Source: Maridesulfovibrio zosterae DSM 11974 (GTDB taxonomy: Bacteria; Desulfobacterota; Desulfovibrionia; Desulfovibrionales; Desulfovibrionaceae). From it: DNA of 64,000 bases. Below are positions 28,319 to 36,738 of this stretch, piece by piece. The stretch's first letter is position 1, and every line of letters starts with the position of its first letter. The stretch lies in assembly GCF_000425265.1 (NCBI RefSeq), contig NZ_KE384342.1:700245-764244 (forward strand). Reading direction: 5' to 3'. The notes below the pieces were generated by a model. The model saw only the letters and a list, made by a program, of their open reading frames with translations. It ran no database searches and was not told the origin of the DNA. Both the position numbers and the translations under genes were made by a program.

Positions 28319-29080
28319 CTATGGAATATGTGTATTCGTATTTTCAAATTTTTTATATTTCCACCAGAAACTACCGTGGTATGTGGGTACAAAACTTTTG
28401 AACCATTCTAGCCAGTTACTGTGTGACGGTATCCACCAGCCCTTACTTTGAACGGGAAAAAATGCAAGCCCAAGCTTCCACATTAAATAATTACTGTGGC
28501 TTACACAGTTCTGATAGGTGGTTTTGGTAAAGGGTAAGTTTGGCCATAGAGCGGCGTAGTCGGTTTTAGTACCTTCCAGTAAATTTCTCACAATTTCATA
28601 TTTTTTCAGCATGGCTTCATCCACGCCTATATAATAGACATAGGTAGTCGAGCTACCTGTTGATCGTGCCCAGTCAATATCCGCAAGGGGCTCTCTATCA
28701 AATATCCAACCTTCATCACCTATTCCGGTCAGAGTGAGGTACGCAGTGCTTTTCTTTAGAGCGAGTTCGGGCTTAACTGGAACAGCTTTGGGCTTGACCA
28801 GAACAGCTTTGGGCTTGACGTGAACAGCTGTAGTAGTCAGATCAAGATCATCTAAATCCGGACTAATGAGAAAGGTTGTCGCATGACCATCTTCAAACAT
28901 CTTACCCACGCTTTTTATCCACGATCCAGGGCTTGTGAGACTTAATCCCTTTGCTACTCCTGACCATGTCAATATTGAATAGCATATACCGAAAACTCCT
29001 TTGGCTCCTTTGGGAATAATGAGACTATCCCAAAGGTGTGTTCCCTTGAGATTACCAGCTACTATTATTTTATTTTTCAT
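28319..29080 (-). CDS. Hypothetical protein with VKPKA repeats and possible Cys-hydrolase motif
   Basis: 253 residues, not recognised. Residues about 84-105 are three near-identical seven-residue repeats (VKPKAV type) encoded by a 21-bp tandem repeat. The C-terminal half has NCVSHSNYLMWKLG, an NC..H..Y/F context like papain/NlpC-type hydrolases or YiiX-like proteins, followed by Trp-rich segments. No signal peptide. No clear Shine-Dalgarno before the ATG at 29080. It could be a secreted toxin-like or repeat-linker protein; that is speculation. Confidence 0.55.
   Translation of the reverse strand: MKNKIIVAGNLKGTHLWDSLIIPKGAKGVFGICYSILTWSGVAKGLSLTSPGSWIKSVGKMFEDGHATTFLISPDLDDLDLTTTAVHVKPKAVLVKPKAVPVKPELALKKSTAYLTLTGIGDEGWIFDREPLADIDWARSTGSSTTYVYYIGVDEAMLKKYEIVRNLLEGTKTDYAALWPNLPFTKTTYQNCVSHSNYLMWKLGLAFFPVQSKGWWIPSHSNWLEWFKSFVPTYHGSFWWKYKKFENTNTHIP
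28769..28831. repeat. Three 21-bp tandem repeats
   Basis: Units at 28769, 28790 and 28811 of the form GGGCTT(A/G)AC..GAACAGCT. They lie in frame within the hypothetical gene at 28319 and encode a Pro/Lys linker, so copy number can change without frameshift. Confidence 0.85.
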
Positions 29081-29592
29081 GGTTTTTACCGCGGGTTTTT
29101 ATCTTTAAATCTCTGTTTTCTATTAGCATTGTTTAAACTCCTTTAGATCAGCAGATAACGTTTAGTCTTGGTAAAATCATAGATCGTAACCTTGCCACAT
29201 GAATAGTCCATTGACAGCAACGAAGATAAGTTGTGCCCCACAATATAGGAGAGAGAATAACTAAAATACAACCTTAGTGCTATTGTATCTATACTCTCAG
29301 TATCACAAAAATAAAATGCTACATACTAAAAAACAGAGAACGTCAGATAACGTAGCAAAATAAGGTCATAAATATATTTATATTTCATCATGTTCATGCT
29401 TCAGATCCTAAATGTGACAACAAAATAAATTGCAGCAAATGCAAAAAGCTGGAAAAATTTATTAAAACTGCAAAGCAACGTTTATGATTCAATTTAGCTT
29501 TTCCCAATTAAACAGATATGTAGTAGATTAATTTAGTGTATAAAATTTATATCTAAAAATTAACTGGCTCTGTTAAATTAAAGGAGAGCAAT
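29081..29592. other. AT-rich intergenic region with a gene fragment
   Basis: About 510 bp. A stop-to-stop frame at 29356-29487 (plus strand) without start codon encodes a Cys-containing end (KCDNKINCSKCKKLEKFI) that looks like the 3' scrap of a lost gene. Nothing else was recognised. Confidence 0.4.
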
Positions 29593-30711
29593 ATGAACCA
29601 GATCTGGCGTGTATTAATATTCACAACTGTTTTATATTCAGGGCTTACATTATATTGCTTTGCAACTGACATGTCTCAGGGGCTTCAATGTCCACCGGGA
29701 TGGAATGATAACGTTGCCGCGAGAGGAAATGATCTTATTAAACAATGTGTTTCACCATCGCAGGATGCTTTTATTGAATTATACGCTGCGCCGGGTGCAG
29801 AAGTCCCGCTAGGAAAACTGCTTAAAATATGGGCGAGTGAGATGACGAAAAAAGGACTACCCTTTCAAGACTTTGTATCTGAACAACCAGGACATGTTTC
29901 AGGCTACCCGGCAGTAACCAGAGTATATTCAGGACATACCCGCAACGGGGCATATTTCGATTCATCACTCGTGGCATCTAGATATCACGGTGTAAACTAT
30001 ATTTTTCAGGGACTGTCACTGAAAGGGCACGAACAGGCCAGACAGCAAATGCGACATGCCATGAATACATGGTATTATCCCGGAGTATCGCAGCAGAATA
30101 ATAATTCACCATATGACACCCTTCCTCTAGGCTCCGGCAGTACCAATACGCCATACGGAAATGATCCCTACGGCAATACTCCGCAAAATTTTCAAGTTCC
30201 AACCTCAATTAAAGTAGACCGACATGGCAACGGCTGTGATGCTATGCTTAAAATATATGATAATTTCGGACATCATATAATGGATTATCAATCATCATAT
30301 GTTGGAACTCACCCATTCAATGACACTCAGCTTGGCTGGGACTGGACTAAGAAAAAATACAGAAACTTTTTCAAAATAACAGTTCATAATTACTCCGATT
30401 CAGAAATAAGGTTTGTGAAGCTGATAACGAATTCTTATAAACCGTTAACAAAATACTGCACCAGACCGAACGGCAGCAAATATCCATGTGGCACATCCAG
30501 GGTTTCTACATATATCTATAATGATATAGCAACAGCATTTGAAGTGGACAGAAGGAAAACCAATGTCCTCCTTCCCGGCAAATCCAGTGTTAAGCAAGGC
30601 TCCTTCTGGTCCAGCGCAAATGATTTCAGAGGGAAGACAAACAAATACACATACTATTTTAAATACAAAGGAAAAACCTTCAGCTTTGAGGCGTGCAGAA
30701 CATACAGATAA
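29593..30711 (+). CDS. Secreted hypothetical protein
   Basis: 372 residues with a signal peptide (about 1-25, cleavage near CFA-TD). The mature N-terminal 130 residues form one domain (CPPGWN...), then a Ser/Asn/Gly/Tyr-rich linker near 170-195, then a beta-rich C-terminal domain with conserved-looking Cys (GNGCDAML, YCTRPNGSKYPCGT, FEACRTYR) that may form disulfides. Strong AAAGGAGA before the ATG. Single gene with a terminator. Family not recognised. Confidence 0.75.
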   Translation: MNQIWRVLIFTTVLYSGLTLYCFATDMSQGLQCPPGWNDNVAARGNDLIKQCVSPSQDAFIELYAAPGAEVPLGKLLKIWASEMTKKGLPFQDFVSEQPGHVSGYPAVTRVYSGHTRNGAYFDSSLVASRYHGVNYIFQGLSLKGHEQARQQMRHAMNTWYYPGVSQQNNNSPYDTLPLGSGSTNTPYGNDPYGNTPQNFQVPTSIKVDRHGNGCDAMLKIYDNFGHHIMDYQSSYVGTHPFNDTQLGWDWTKKKYRNFFKITVHNYSDSEIRFVKLITNSYKPLTKYCTRPNGSKYPCGTSRVSTYIYNDIATAFEVDRRKTNVLLPGKSSVKQGSFWSSANDFRGKTNKYTYYFKYKGKTFSFEACRTYR

Positions 30712-30721
30712 AGATGCAGAA

Positions 30722-30753
30722 AAGCCCCTTACAATGATCATTGCAAGGGGCTT
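30722..30753. terminator. Bidirectional terminator
   Basis: AAGCCCCTT..AATGATCATT..AAGGGGCTT hairpin between convergent genes; the minus strand carries TTTT after the stem. Confidence 0.75.
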
Positions 30754-30792
30754 ATAAATTCAAACTGCCGTCAGGTAGTTTCGTAGTGTATT

Positions 30793-32139
30793 CTACATCA
30801 TTTCATCATAAATCTTCTGCCGAATGCCGGCACTGTGCTTAAGCACTCCAACTTTGTCATCAATGAAATCATAGAGCCGTGGACGTTTGCCTTCAGCAGG
30901 CCGCAGAATCCGACCGATGATCTGTATCAGCCTGCCTTTGGATTTAATGGGTGAACAGAGAAAAAGAGTGGACAGTCCGGGACAATCAAAGCCCTCACCG
31001 ATCAAAGAAGCTGTACTTGCCAGCACTTTGACTTTTCCGGCATTAAGATCCTCAACAATAGTTTCCCGTTCACCTGCCGGAGTCTTGCCGGTCAAGACAG
31101 CCACATCCACGCCATGTTCCTGTAGAATATCCGCCAGAGCAAAAAGATGCGCAGTTCGATCAGCTACGAGCAGCAGAGTTCCCGAATTCTGTTCAAGTTC
31201 GTCTTCAACACAGTTCGCTATAATTTCATTGCGGTTGTAGTCCTCGGCAATCGCAGTCATCATGCGTGAATATTCAGTTGAAATATCACCAGTATAGGAA
31301 AAAGCTGTATTCACTGTGAAAATTTCAGGTTTAAGAATAGCTCCGGTGTTACGTAGTAATTCAGGATTGACTCGATGAACAACATTGCCCAGTGTCAAAT
31401 TTATCATCCGGTCAAGACCGTCATTCCTGTAGGGTGTAGCTGAAAGTCCGGTCAGATATTTTGCATCAAAACTGGTTACTACATCCTGAAAAGTGCTTGC
31501 CGGTGTCCGGTGGCATTCATCCACCACAATATGCCCGAAAGCCGGAATCAATTTATCCATACGATTACGGGCGGTCTGAATTGTAGCTATAGTAAGCGGC
31601 TGAATATTGAACTTGCCGTTCCCCACCTGTCCAGCCTCTATACCCAGAAACTGCCTGGCTCTGTCTACCCACTGGAGAAGCAGTTCCTTGGTATGCACAA
31701 TAACAAGACATGGCTGTCTGCGCTGAGCGATTAAGGCTAACGCCATTACAGTCTTTCCGGCACCGGTTCCTGCTTCCATCACCCCTTGAGTAGACTGAGA
31801 AAATGATTCTAAAGCCTCGCACTGATAGGATCGAAGTTCACCCTTGAAGGAAAAATCAACAGGATCAAGTTCGCGCCTGTCATCTTCATATATAATTTCT
31901 TCACCAACATCTGTGGCAAGCCGATGAAGCTCCAGCCCGAAACCACGCGGACAATGCAGCTTTTTTTTACGGTCTCCTGAATACATCTTGATGTACTTGG
32001 CAATGCGTCCGGCCCTGCGTCCGTATTTCATAGCATTGATGAACTCAGGATTCATAAGAGTCAGGGACTCTTTGATCGTATCCACCAGATCGGCAGGCAC
32101 ATCCGTCAGAGTCAGATCATTTGATATATGAATCAGCAT
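30793..32139 (-). CDS. SF2 DEAD/DEAH-type helicase
   Basis: 448 residues with helicase motifs in order: Q-like LRSYQCEAL, motif I EAGTGAGKT, motif II DECH, motif III SATPYR, motif V ASLIGEGFD and motif VI QIIGRILRP. It resembles the small XPB/UvsW-like helicases found in accessory regions; the short N-terminal 100 residues are basic. The start at 32139 has GGAG 6 nt upstream. Its ATG overlaps the stop codon of a decayed upstream gene (TAATG), so it was once the second gene of a translationally coupled pair. Confidence 0.88.
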   Translation of the reverse strand: MLIHISNDLTLTDVPADLVDTIKESLTLMNPEFINAMKYGRRAGRIAKYIKMYSGDRKKKLHCPRGFGLELHRLATDVGEEIIYEDDRRELDPVDFSFKGELRSYQCEALESFSQSTQGVMEAGTGAGKTVMALALIAQRRQPCLVIVHTKELLLQWVDRARQFLGIEAGQVGNGKFNIQPLTIATIQTARNRMDKLIPAFGHIVVDECHRTPASTFQDVVTSFDAKYLTGLSATPYRNDGLDRMINLTLGNVVHRVNPELLRNTGAILKPEIFTVNTAFSYTGDISTEYSRMMTAIAEDYNRNEIIANCVEDELEQNSGTLLLVADRTAHLFALADILQEHGVDVAVLTGKTPAGERETIVEDLNAGKVKVLASTASLIGEGFDCPGLSTLFLCSPIKSKGRLIQIIGRILRPAEGKRPRLYDFIDDKVGVLKHSAGIRQKIYDEMM

Positions 32140-32387
32140 TAAAACTCCTGCTGGAACTCTGTCCATGTTATATCGGGATGAAGATCTTCAGTGACTATAA
32201 TTTCTCAGCCCGCAATCACTCAGCGAGCCATTGAAAGATGTTCTAAGCCGAACCGCCAGTCCTTTCCCTTAATCTTAAATTCTTCAACAGATTCATAATC
32301 TGTCAATGCAGCCCAGCTATTTACCTAATTCATCCAGAAGAGCAAGAGGCTGTGGATGATTATGGTGAAATATCACCCTGCCGCGTC
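32139..32387 (-). pseudogene. Decayed gene upstream of the helicase
   Basis: Reading upstream from the TAA that overlaps the helicase start, the frame gives ITWTEFQQEF at its end and EEFKIKGKDWRFGLEHLSMA further in, broken by two in-frame TGA codons and then by a frameshift before HNHPQPLALLDELGK. The residue choice is clearly protein-like. It was probably a helicase partner; identity unknown. Confidence 0.55.
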
Positions 32388-32605
32388 ATTGATTAAACAA
32401 AAAACGATAGGACGGTTTACAACTATAAGCCTTAGCCTATATCGGGCATTAAAACTGCTATCTCATTAAATTATAAAAAAAAACAGCAAAGCCATCATTC
32501 ATGTTTATTCTCAAATGGATAAAAAGTATGAGAAAGAACTTGTGTAATATTTATATTTTAACACCTTAATTTAGGTTCATCCGGTTTAAGCGTACTTTTG
32601 ACAAA

Positions 32606-32833
32606 ATGAAAGGACATGGCGTTCAATCGATATTCACGCCAATGAACGTCGAAGAGGAGGCTCTACGGCTAAACAAGCCGTTAGCGACAGCCTACTATTT
32701 AAAAGAAGACTTGCGCCAGATATGCAGTCAGTCAATGGAAGGTACAAATAACAAAATCAAGACCATGAAAAGGCAGGTATATGGATACCGTGATCTGGAG
32801 TTTTTCAAGCTAAGGATTCCGGGCATTAATTAA
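32606..32833 (+). pseudogene. ISL3-family transposase remnant, left copy
   Basis: The frame encodes ALRLNKPLATAYYLKEDLRQ joined directly to EGTNNKIKTMKRQVYGYRDL, two blocks that in ISL3-type DDE transposases are about 60 residues apart. The other copy at 34692 keeps the missing segment, which proves an internal deletion here. The N-terminal half of the transposase is absent, and the C-terminus diverges after FFKL. It starts just inside the left terminal repeat. Confidence 0.8.
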
Positions 32834-32990
32834 ATTTGTTTCATATAAACCAAAACCTTTTCTGCAAGAACACAGAACCAGACCAACCATCACCATAAAC
32901 AACATGATTACCTTTCTCACACCAATTCCATTTTTTCCTGGCAAATAGCACTGCAGACCTGTTCATTCAAGCACTGAAATAGATCAAACC

Positions 32991-33242
32991 TTACTGCATA
33001 ACCCTCCGATCGGGCTTCATTTTATCAAGCACACCATATATCATATCTGCAAATTTACGCATCCGTTCTGCAGCCCGCTCGTCTTCAATTATCTCAGCAT
33101 CCTGTTCAACAAATACTGCAACCGCCTGCAGACGTATTGCCCCCTCAGTCATGGAAATATTTCCGGCTTTCATTTCTTCTGAGATGAATTTCACCTGGTC
33201 TGCATATTGTTTGAGTGGATTCATATCTTCAATTTCCGCATT
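32991..33242 (-). CDS. Hypothetical helical protein
   Basis: 83 residues from MNAEIEDMNPLKQYADQ, acidic and almost entirely helical, with no recognised domain. The frame is open further to 33323, but that extension is antisense to a protein-like pseudogene on the plus strand and is rejected. No strong ribosome-binding site. Lies inside the IS-bounded segment. Confidence 0.45.
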   Translation of the reverse strand, partial: NAEIEDMNPLKQYADQVKFISEEMKAGNISMTEGAIRLQAVAVFVEQDAEIIEDERAAERMRKFADMIYGVLDKMKPDRRVMQ

Positions 33243-33244
33243 CA

Positions 33245-33505
33245 TTCCACTGCTCTTCTGGCTCATGATCGGATCAGGATTTGGATTCTGGGCATCCAGA
33301 GTTGCCGTTAATAAAGGGCGCAATAAAACGCTATGGTTCTTTCTGGGGATGTTCGCTGTATGCTTGTTGCAATTTTAGCTTATATTGTCCCTGCCAGAAC
33401 TGATGGCAATGCCCATACATCTTAATCCCTGCTGTCTCTAAAATGTGTACAGCCTGCGGAGAAGCAGAACTGAAAAGAGACTATAGATCAACTCCCGGAG
33501 CATAA
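33245..33505 (+). pseudogene. Broken two-helix membrane/zinc-ribbon protein
   Basis: Plus-strand frame reads a membrane helix, AVNKGRNKTLWFFLGMFAV (a KGR..xxWFxLG motif typical of small membrane proteins), then after a frameshift AILAYIVPAR, then after another break KMCTACGEAELKRDY with a CxxC. Together they resemble the usual order helix-KGR-helix-zinc ribbon of one short protein, disrupted by two frameshifts or stops. Confidence 0.5.
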
Positions 33506-33604
33506 TTAAAACGCAATGAACTTAACAATCTTAATCAGGTATCTGCAACGTTCCAAACTGACCGATTATATTAATATGCATGTGCTTTTTGACTTATATA
33601 AACC

Positions 33605-34570
33605 TCAGTCAGCATGACTAGTCCGGAATCCTACTCTCGTCCTATTTGCCTTATCTGTTTCGGGCACCATATGATATGCTTGAAAGTTCCACTCAGCCCT
33701 AATTTTATTTTCAGTAATAGCTTCATTAATCCATGGACCTAAACCAATACAAATCAGGTCATCTAAAATATAACTAGGTCTTGAAGGTTGCTTCCCTTTT
33801 ACAGAATAATATGCATGAATAAGCTCGTGAGCCAGGCCTATGGCTGAAGGGCGTTCCTTGATTAGAGGATCATCATAAGCTTCCCCATCAAAACTTTTCA
33901 CATAAGCTTTCTTGAACCCAACACCTACGTTACTACCAGGACCATTATCGCTACAGTAGTAAAGTGTCATCACAATTGAGTTAGCAACATGTCGAGGATT
34001 TGGATTAAAAGATTTATGTTTTCTCTTTATTTTATCAATCATCCACCATAAAGCATCTTTACTTTCTACTTCTATTGTTGTGGTAACAGGTTTTATTTTG
34101 GCTTTAAAATCTATCCAATCAAACTGAGGAGTAACGGCTTCTTTATACTCAGGGATATTAATAAATTCTGTAATAAATTTTTCCTCATCAAAACCTCCCC
34201 GTTTAAAAGCTGCTATTAGATTTACGGCCCTTCCATTTTCAACCGTAATATCAATTTTTTTACGGGATCCTTCATATGTATTATAAGTCATTCCATTTGG
34301 ATCAGGAAAAATAACAACTTTACGTGTGGAAGCATTCAAAGAATTAAGAAGAAAATTACCTGTGTAAGTTATGTATATATATCCTAAACAACGCTTAACC
34401 TCATCGGCAAAAGAGCCTATCTCCCCAGTGTATTTAGCAATGTAGTTTACATGATCTGGATTTGCATTTTCTTCAAAACTGTTAGCTATAAATATCCCGC
34501 ATTGATTATCAGTTATAATTTTTACATCCGGAGGCGTCCACCGCTCAAAATTATAAATATCAGCCATCAT
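33605..34570 (-). CDS. NleD-like (M91) zinc metalloprotease, putative effector
   Basis: 321 residues. HELIH at residues 248-252 is a zinc-metalloprotease motif, preceded by RPSAIGLA and followed by ITENKIRAEWN, a downstream acidic/Arg arrangement like the M91 family (NleD/HopH1 effectors that cut host kinases). The N-terminal 150 residues are unrecognised. No signal peptide. AGAGG precedes two adjacent ATGs (34570, 34567). It is cargo in the IS-bounded segment. A secreted effector or toxin role is inference; the host target, if any, is unknown. Confidence 0.62.
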   Translation of the reverse strand: MMADIYNFERWTPPDVKIITDNQCGIFIANSFEENANPDHVNYIAKYTGEIGSFADEVKRCLGYIYITYTGNFLLNSLNASTRKVVIFPDPNGMTYNTYEGSRKKIDITVENGRAVNLIAAFKRGGFDEEKFITEFINIPEYKEAVTPQFDWIDFKAKIKPVTTTIEVESKDALWWMIDKIKRKHKSFNPNPRHVANSIVMTLYYCSDNGPGSNVGVGFKKAYVKSFDGEAYDDPLIKERPSAIGLAHELIHAYYSVKGKQPSRPSYILDDLICIGLGPWINEAITENKIRAEWNFQAYHMVPETDKANRTRVGFRTSHAD

Positions 34571-34691
34571 TTAACCTCTTATAATATTATAAAATATAAA
34601 AATTACCACGTTGCAAGCTTAACTGAACTGTCAATTCATAGACAAAACCATTAATACTCCAAAACAATCGAACATATAATATTTCTTAACA

Positions 34692-34991
34692 TCAAAAGAA
34701 GACTTACGCCAGATATGGAGTCAGCCAAGCAAGAGAGATGCGGCCAGGTTTCTGGAAAGTTGGATATCTCGTGCGAGAACTTCTGGCATCGCCCCACTCG
34801 ATACTATGGCAAATACGTTGGCAACGCATAACTTTGGGATACTCGCTTGGTACGATCATCCCTTTTCATTAAAGCCAATTGAAGGTACGAATAACAAAAT
34901 CAAGACCATGAAAAGGCAGGCATATGGATACCGTGATCTGGAATTTTTCAAGCTAAAGATCATGGCATTCATGAAGCGAAGTACGCTTTAA
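34692..34991 (+). pseudogene. ISL3-family transposase remnant, right copy
   Basis: Continuous frame without a start codon: KEDLRQIWSQPSKRDAARF, then LAWYDHPFSLKPIEGTNNKI, KTMKRQAYGYRDLEFFKLKI and stop. This is the C-terminal about 100 residues of an ISL3-family transposase; everything upstream is missing. It runs to within the right terminal inverted repeat. Confidence 0.82.
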
Positions 34992-35018
34992 CCGGATGAA
35001 CCATTTTTAAGAGGCCAT

Positions 35019-35861
35019 ATGTTCGGACAAATAGCTTTCAAAGCAGAACTTGATAAATTAAAGAAAGAAATCGCTGATCTTGAATTTTCCTACGAGATGG
35101 CAGGCAGCGATATCCTAGACATTAAGCATAGTATTTCAGAGCTTCAGCATAATGAATATGCTGATACACCTTTTGCCCGTGTCAGCCGGCTTATGGAGCA
35201 GATTAATAGCAGCAGCCAGTTGAAAAACATCCGCATACGTTTTATCGGCGAAGGGAAAGAAGCAGCTCAAAGATATGCCCTTCTGCTGCTTTGCTGCACC
35301 GCACGCCAGCGTTCGGACATATATAAAAATGCAGATCCTGTTTTAATTCAAGGCTGCATGGCTTTACTTGAAAAAGGAATTTACGAGCACGAGCACTTGG
35401 AGAACCTGTCTAATATAATCCGTGAAGAACTGCGTGGCGAGGCAGTAATTTCAGAACACCGCCAAAAATCACTGCTGGCCGATATGATGCTATGGCATGG
35501 TAAAGAGCATGAAAAGGAGATCACCGCACTAATAGAACGCAAAGGATTTCAGATCAGTATGGAAAAATTTGCCATGAAAACAGATGATCTGCTTCATGTA
35601 GACAGAGATGCTCTTCTTGAATCGGTTAAACATGTCAGCAACGAAACCGTAACCTGCGTTCTTGCAGAATCCTCCAGCGAAGTAAGAGCTCATATTCTGG
35701 ATCTATTCAGCACAGGGGCACAGGAAATGCTGGCCAAAGACATAAAAGAATATATCTCAGCTCCGCAGGAAGAAAAGGATGTAGCTGTGAAAGACTTCCT
35801 GACACTGGTCAACCACAATCTCCACGGGGATGATACTCAGGATATAGATTTTATCTGGTAA
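35019..35861 (+). CDS. Hypothetical protein with FliG-like C-terminal helices
   Basis: 280 residues, acidic, all-helical. An N-terminal coiled coil (about 5-40) is followed by several helical repeats, and near the C-terminus EVRAHILDLFSTGAQEMLAKDIKEY resembles the FliG sequence around its ASEEVREKI...RAAEML segment. Whether it is a real FliG relative is uncertain. AAGAGG lies 3 nt before the ATG. The start is only 16 bp from the IS end, so the gene's native promoter may have been replaced or truncated. Confidence 0.55.
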   Translation: MFGQIAFKAELDKLKKEIADLEFSYEMAGSDILDIKHSISELQHNEYADTPFARVSRLMEQINSSSQLKNIRIRFIGEGKEAAQRYALLLLCCTARQRSDIYKNADPVLIQGCMALLEKGIYEHEHLENLSNIIREELRGEAVISEHRQKSLLADMMLWHGKEHEKEITALIERKGFQISMEKFAMKTDDLLHVDRDALLESVKHVSNETVTCVLAESSSEVRAHILDLFSTGAQEMLAKDIKEYISAPQEEKDVAVKDFLTLVNHNLHGDDTQDIDFIW

Positions 35862-35949
35862 GCTATATCTTGCGTGTATGCAGCCATATTCATAAAAAAA
35901 ACTGACGCTTATTTATGCGCTTAAATAACCAGCAGAATATTCAAAGCAA

Positions 35950-35981
35950 TTCCCCCTCACAACGGAAGTAATGAGGGGGAA
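35950..35981. repeat. 9-bp stem-loop downstream of the 35019 gene
   Basis: TTCCCCCTC and GAGGGGGAA flank a 14-nt loop; no T tract follows, so a terminator role is doubtful. Confidence 0.35.
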
Positions 35982-36085
35982 TATAAATTCAAGCTTTCAT
36001 CAGCAATGATCACAGCTTTTAAAAAATATTGAAGGGCAATTAACCGCATAAGCGAGGACAATTATTATCACGCCCCTGCTTTGAA

Positions 36086-36394
36086 CTATGCGAAAAATTT
36101 TATTTCGATTTCTTCAGTTCCTTCCTTCTGTTTCAGCTCATAACGCCCACTGTTCACAATAGTAAAATCTCTTTGGGTTGCTATGTTGTTTAATTTATTT
36201 TCTATCTCTTGAGCTGCATCGGCTGCACACTCTACATTAAATAATATTTTTAACGAGCTGGGGTTTTCATCATCAAACTGAATCAAAAATGGATTATGTT
36301 CGATGAAAACCAGATCATCATATGTATGGGTTATATTGAAGCCTGTAGTTTCAAGAATTTCTTTAGTTATGCCCAGTGGTCTTGGTTTCATCAT
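36086..36394 (-). CDS. Hypothetical protein
   Basis: 102 residues starting MMKPRPLGITKEIL; alternating alpha/beta, with HNPFLIQFDD and ILFNVECAADAAQEIENKL. No domain recognised. AAGGA lies 4 nt before the first ATG. Appears monocistronic. Confidence 0.6.
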   Translation of the reverse strand: MMKPRPLGITKEILETTGFNITHTYDDLVFIEHNPFLIQFDDENPSSLKILFNVECAADAAQEIENKLNNIATQRDFTIVNSGRYELKQKEGTEEIEIKFFA

Positions 36395-36738
36395 TTTATC
36401 CTTATTTTTGAATATTGTTACTGCTGCCAACTATCCACAAGTTATGCATAGTGATGGTAATGCTTCTTCTTTCGATAGTCATAAAAAGAAAAAGTATCCC
36501 CTTTAACACTGCTCTTACAGAAAGTTTATACTTACACATTTAAAAAGCTTCAAGCTTATCCTTTACCACTACAGCTTTTGTCCCTCTATAATATTTTTAA
36601 CAAATACAAAACGCACTAGTACATTATATTTCTTAAAATGCGTTAAAAATATAAATACCTTGGTAGCAATTTTTTACAATACTCCTGAATGTGAAGAGTA
36701 ATAAGCTGTATTTATTCAGTTTGATAAGGAGTAATTTC

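Larger units (their letters stand above)
32574..35002. mobile_element. Segment bounded by inverted IS ends (ISL3-type remnants)
   Basis: 24-bp inverted repeats at 32574-32597 and 34979-35002 match at 23 positions (both begin GGTTCATCCGG reading inward). Inside each end lies a truncated ISL3-family transposase 3' part, both in plus orientation. Between them are a hypothetical gene, a pseudogene and a metalloprotease gene. It is best explained as two degenerate copies of one IS bracketing cargo, although a rearranged single element is possible. No target duplication was identified. Confidence 0.65.

Noticed and set aside
33151-33378. Intact plus-strand membrane protein gene
   Set aside because: The downstream half of the expected protein is in other frames, so it is a pseudogene.
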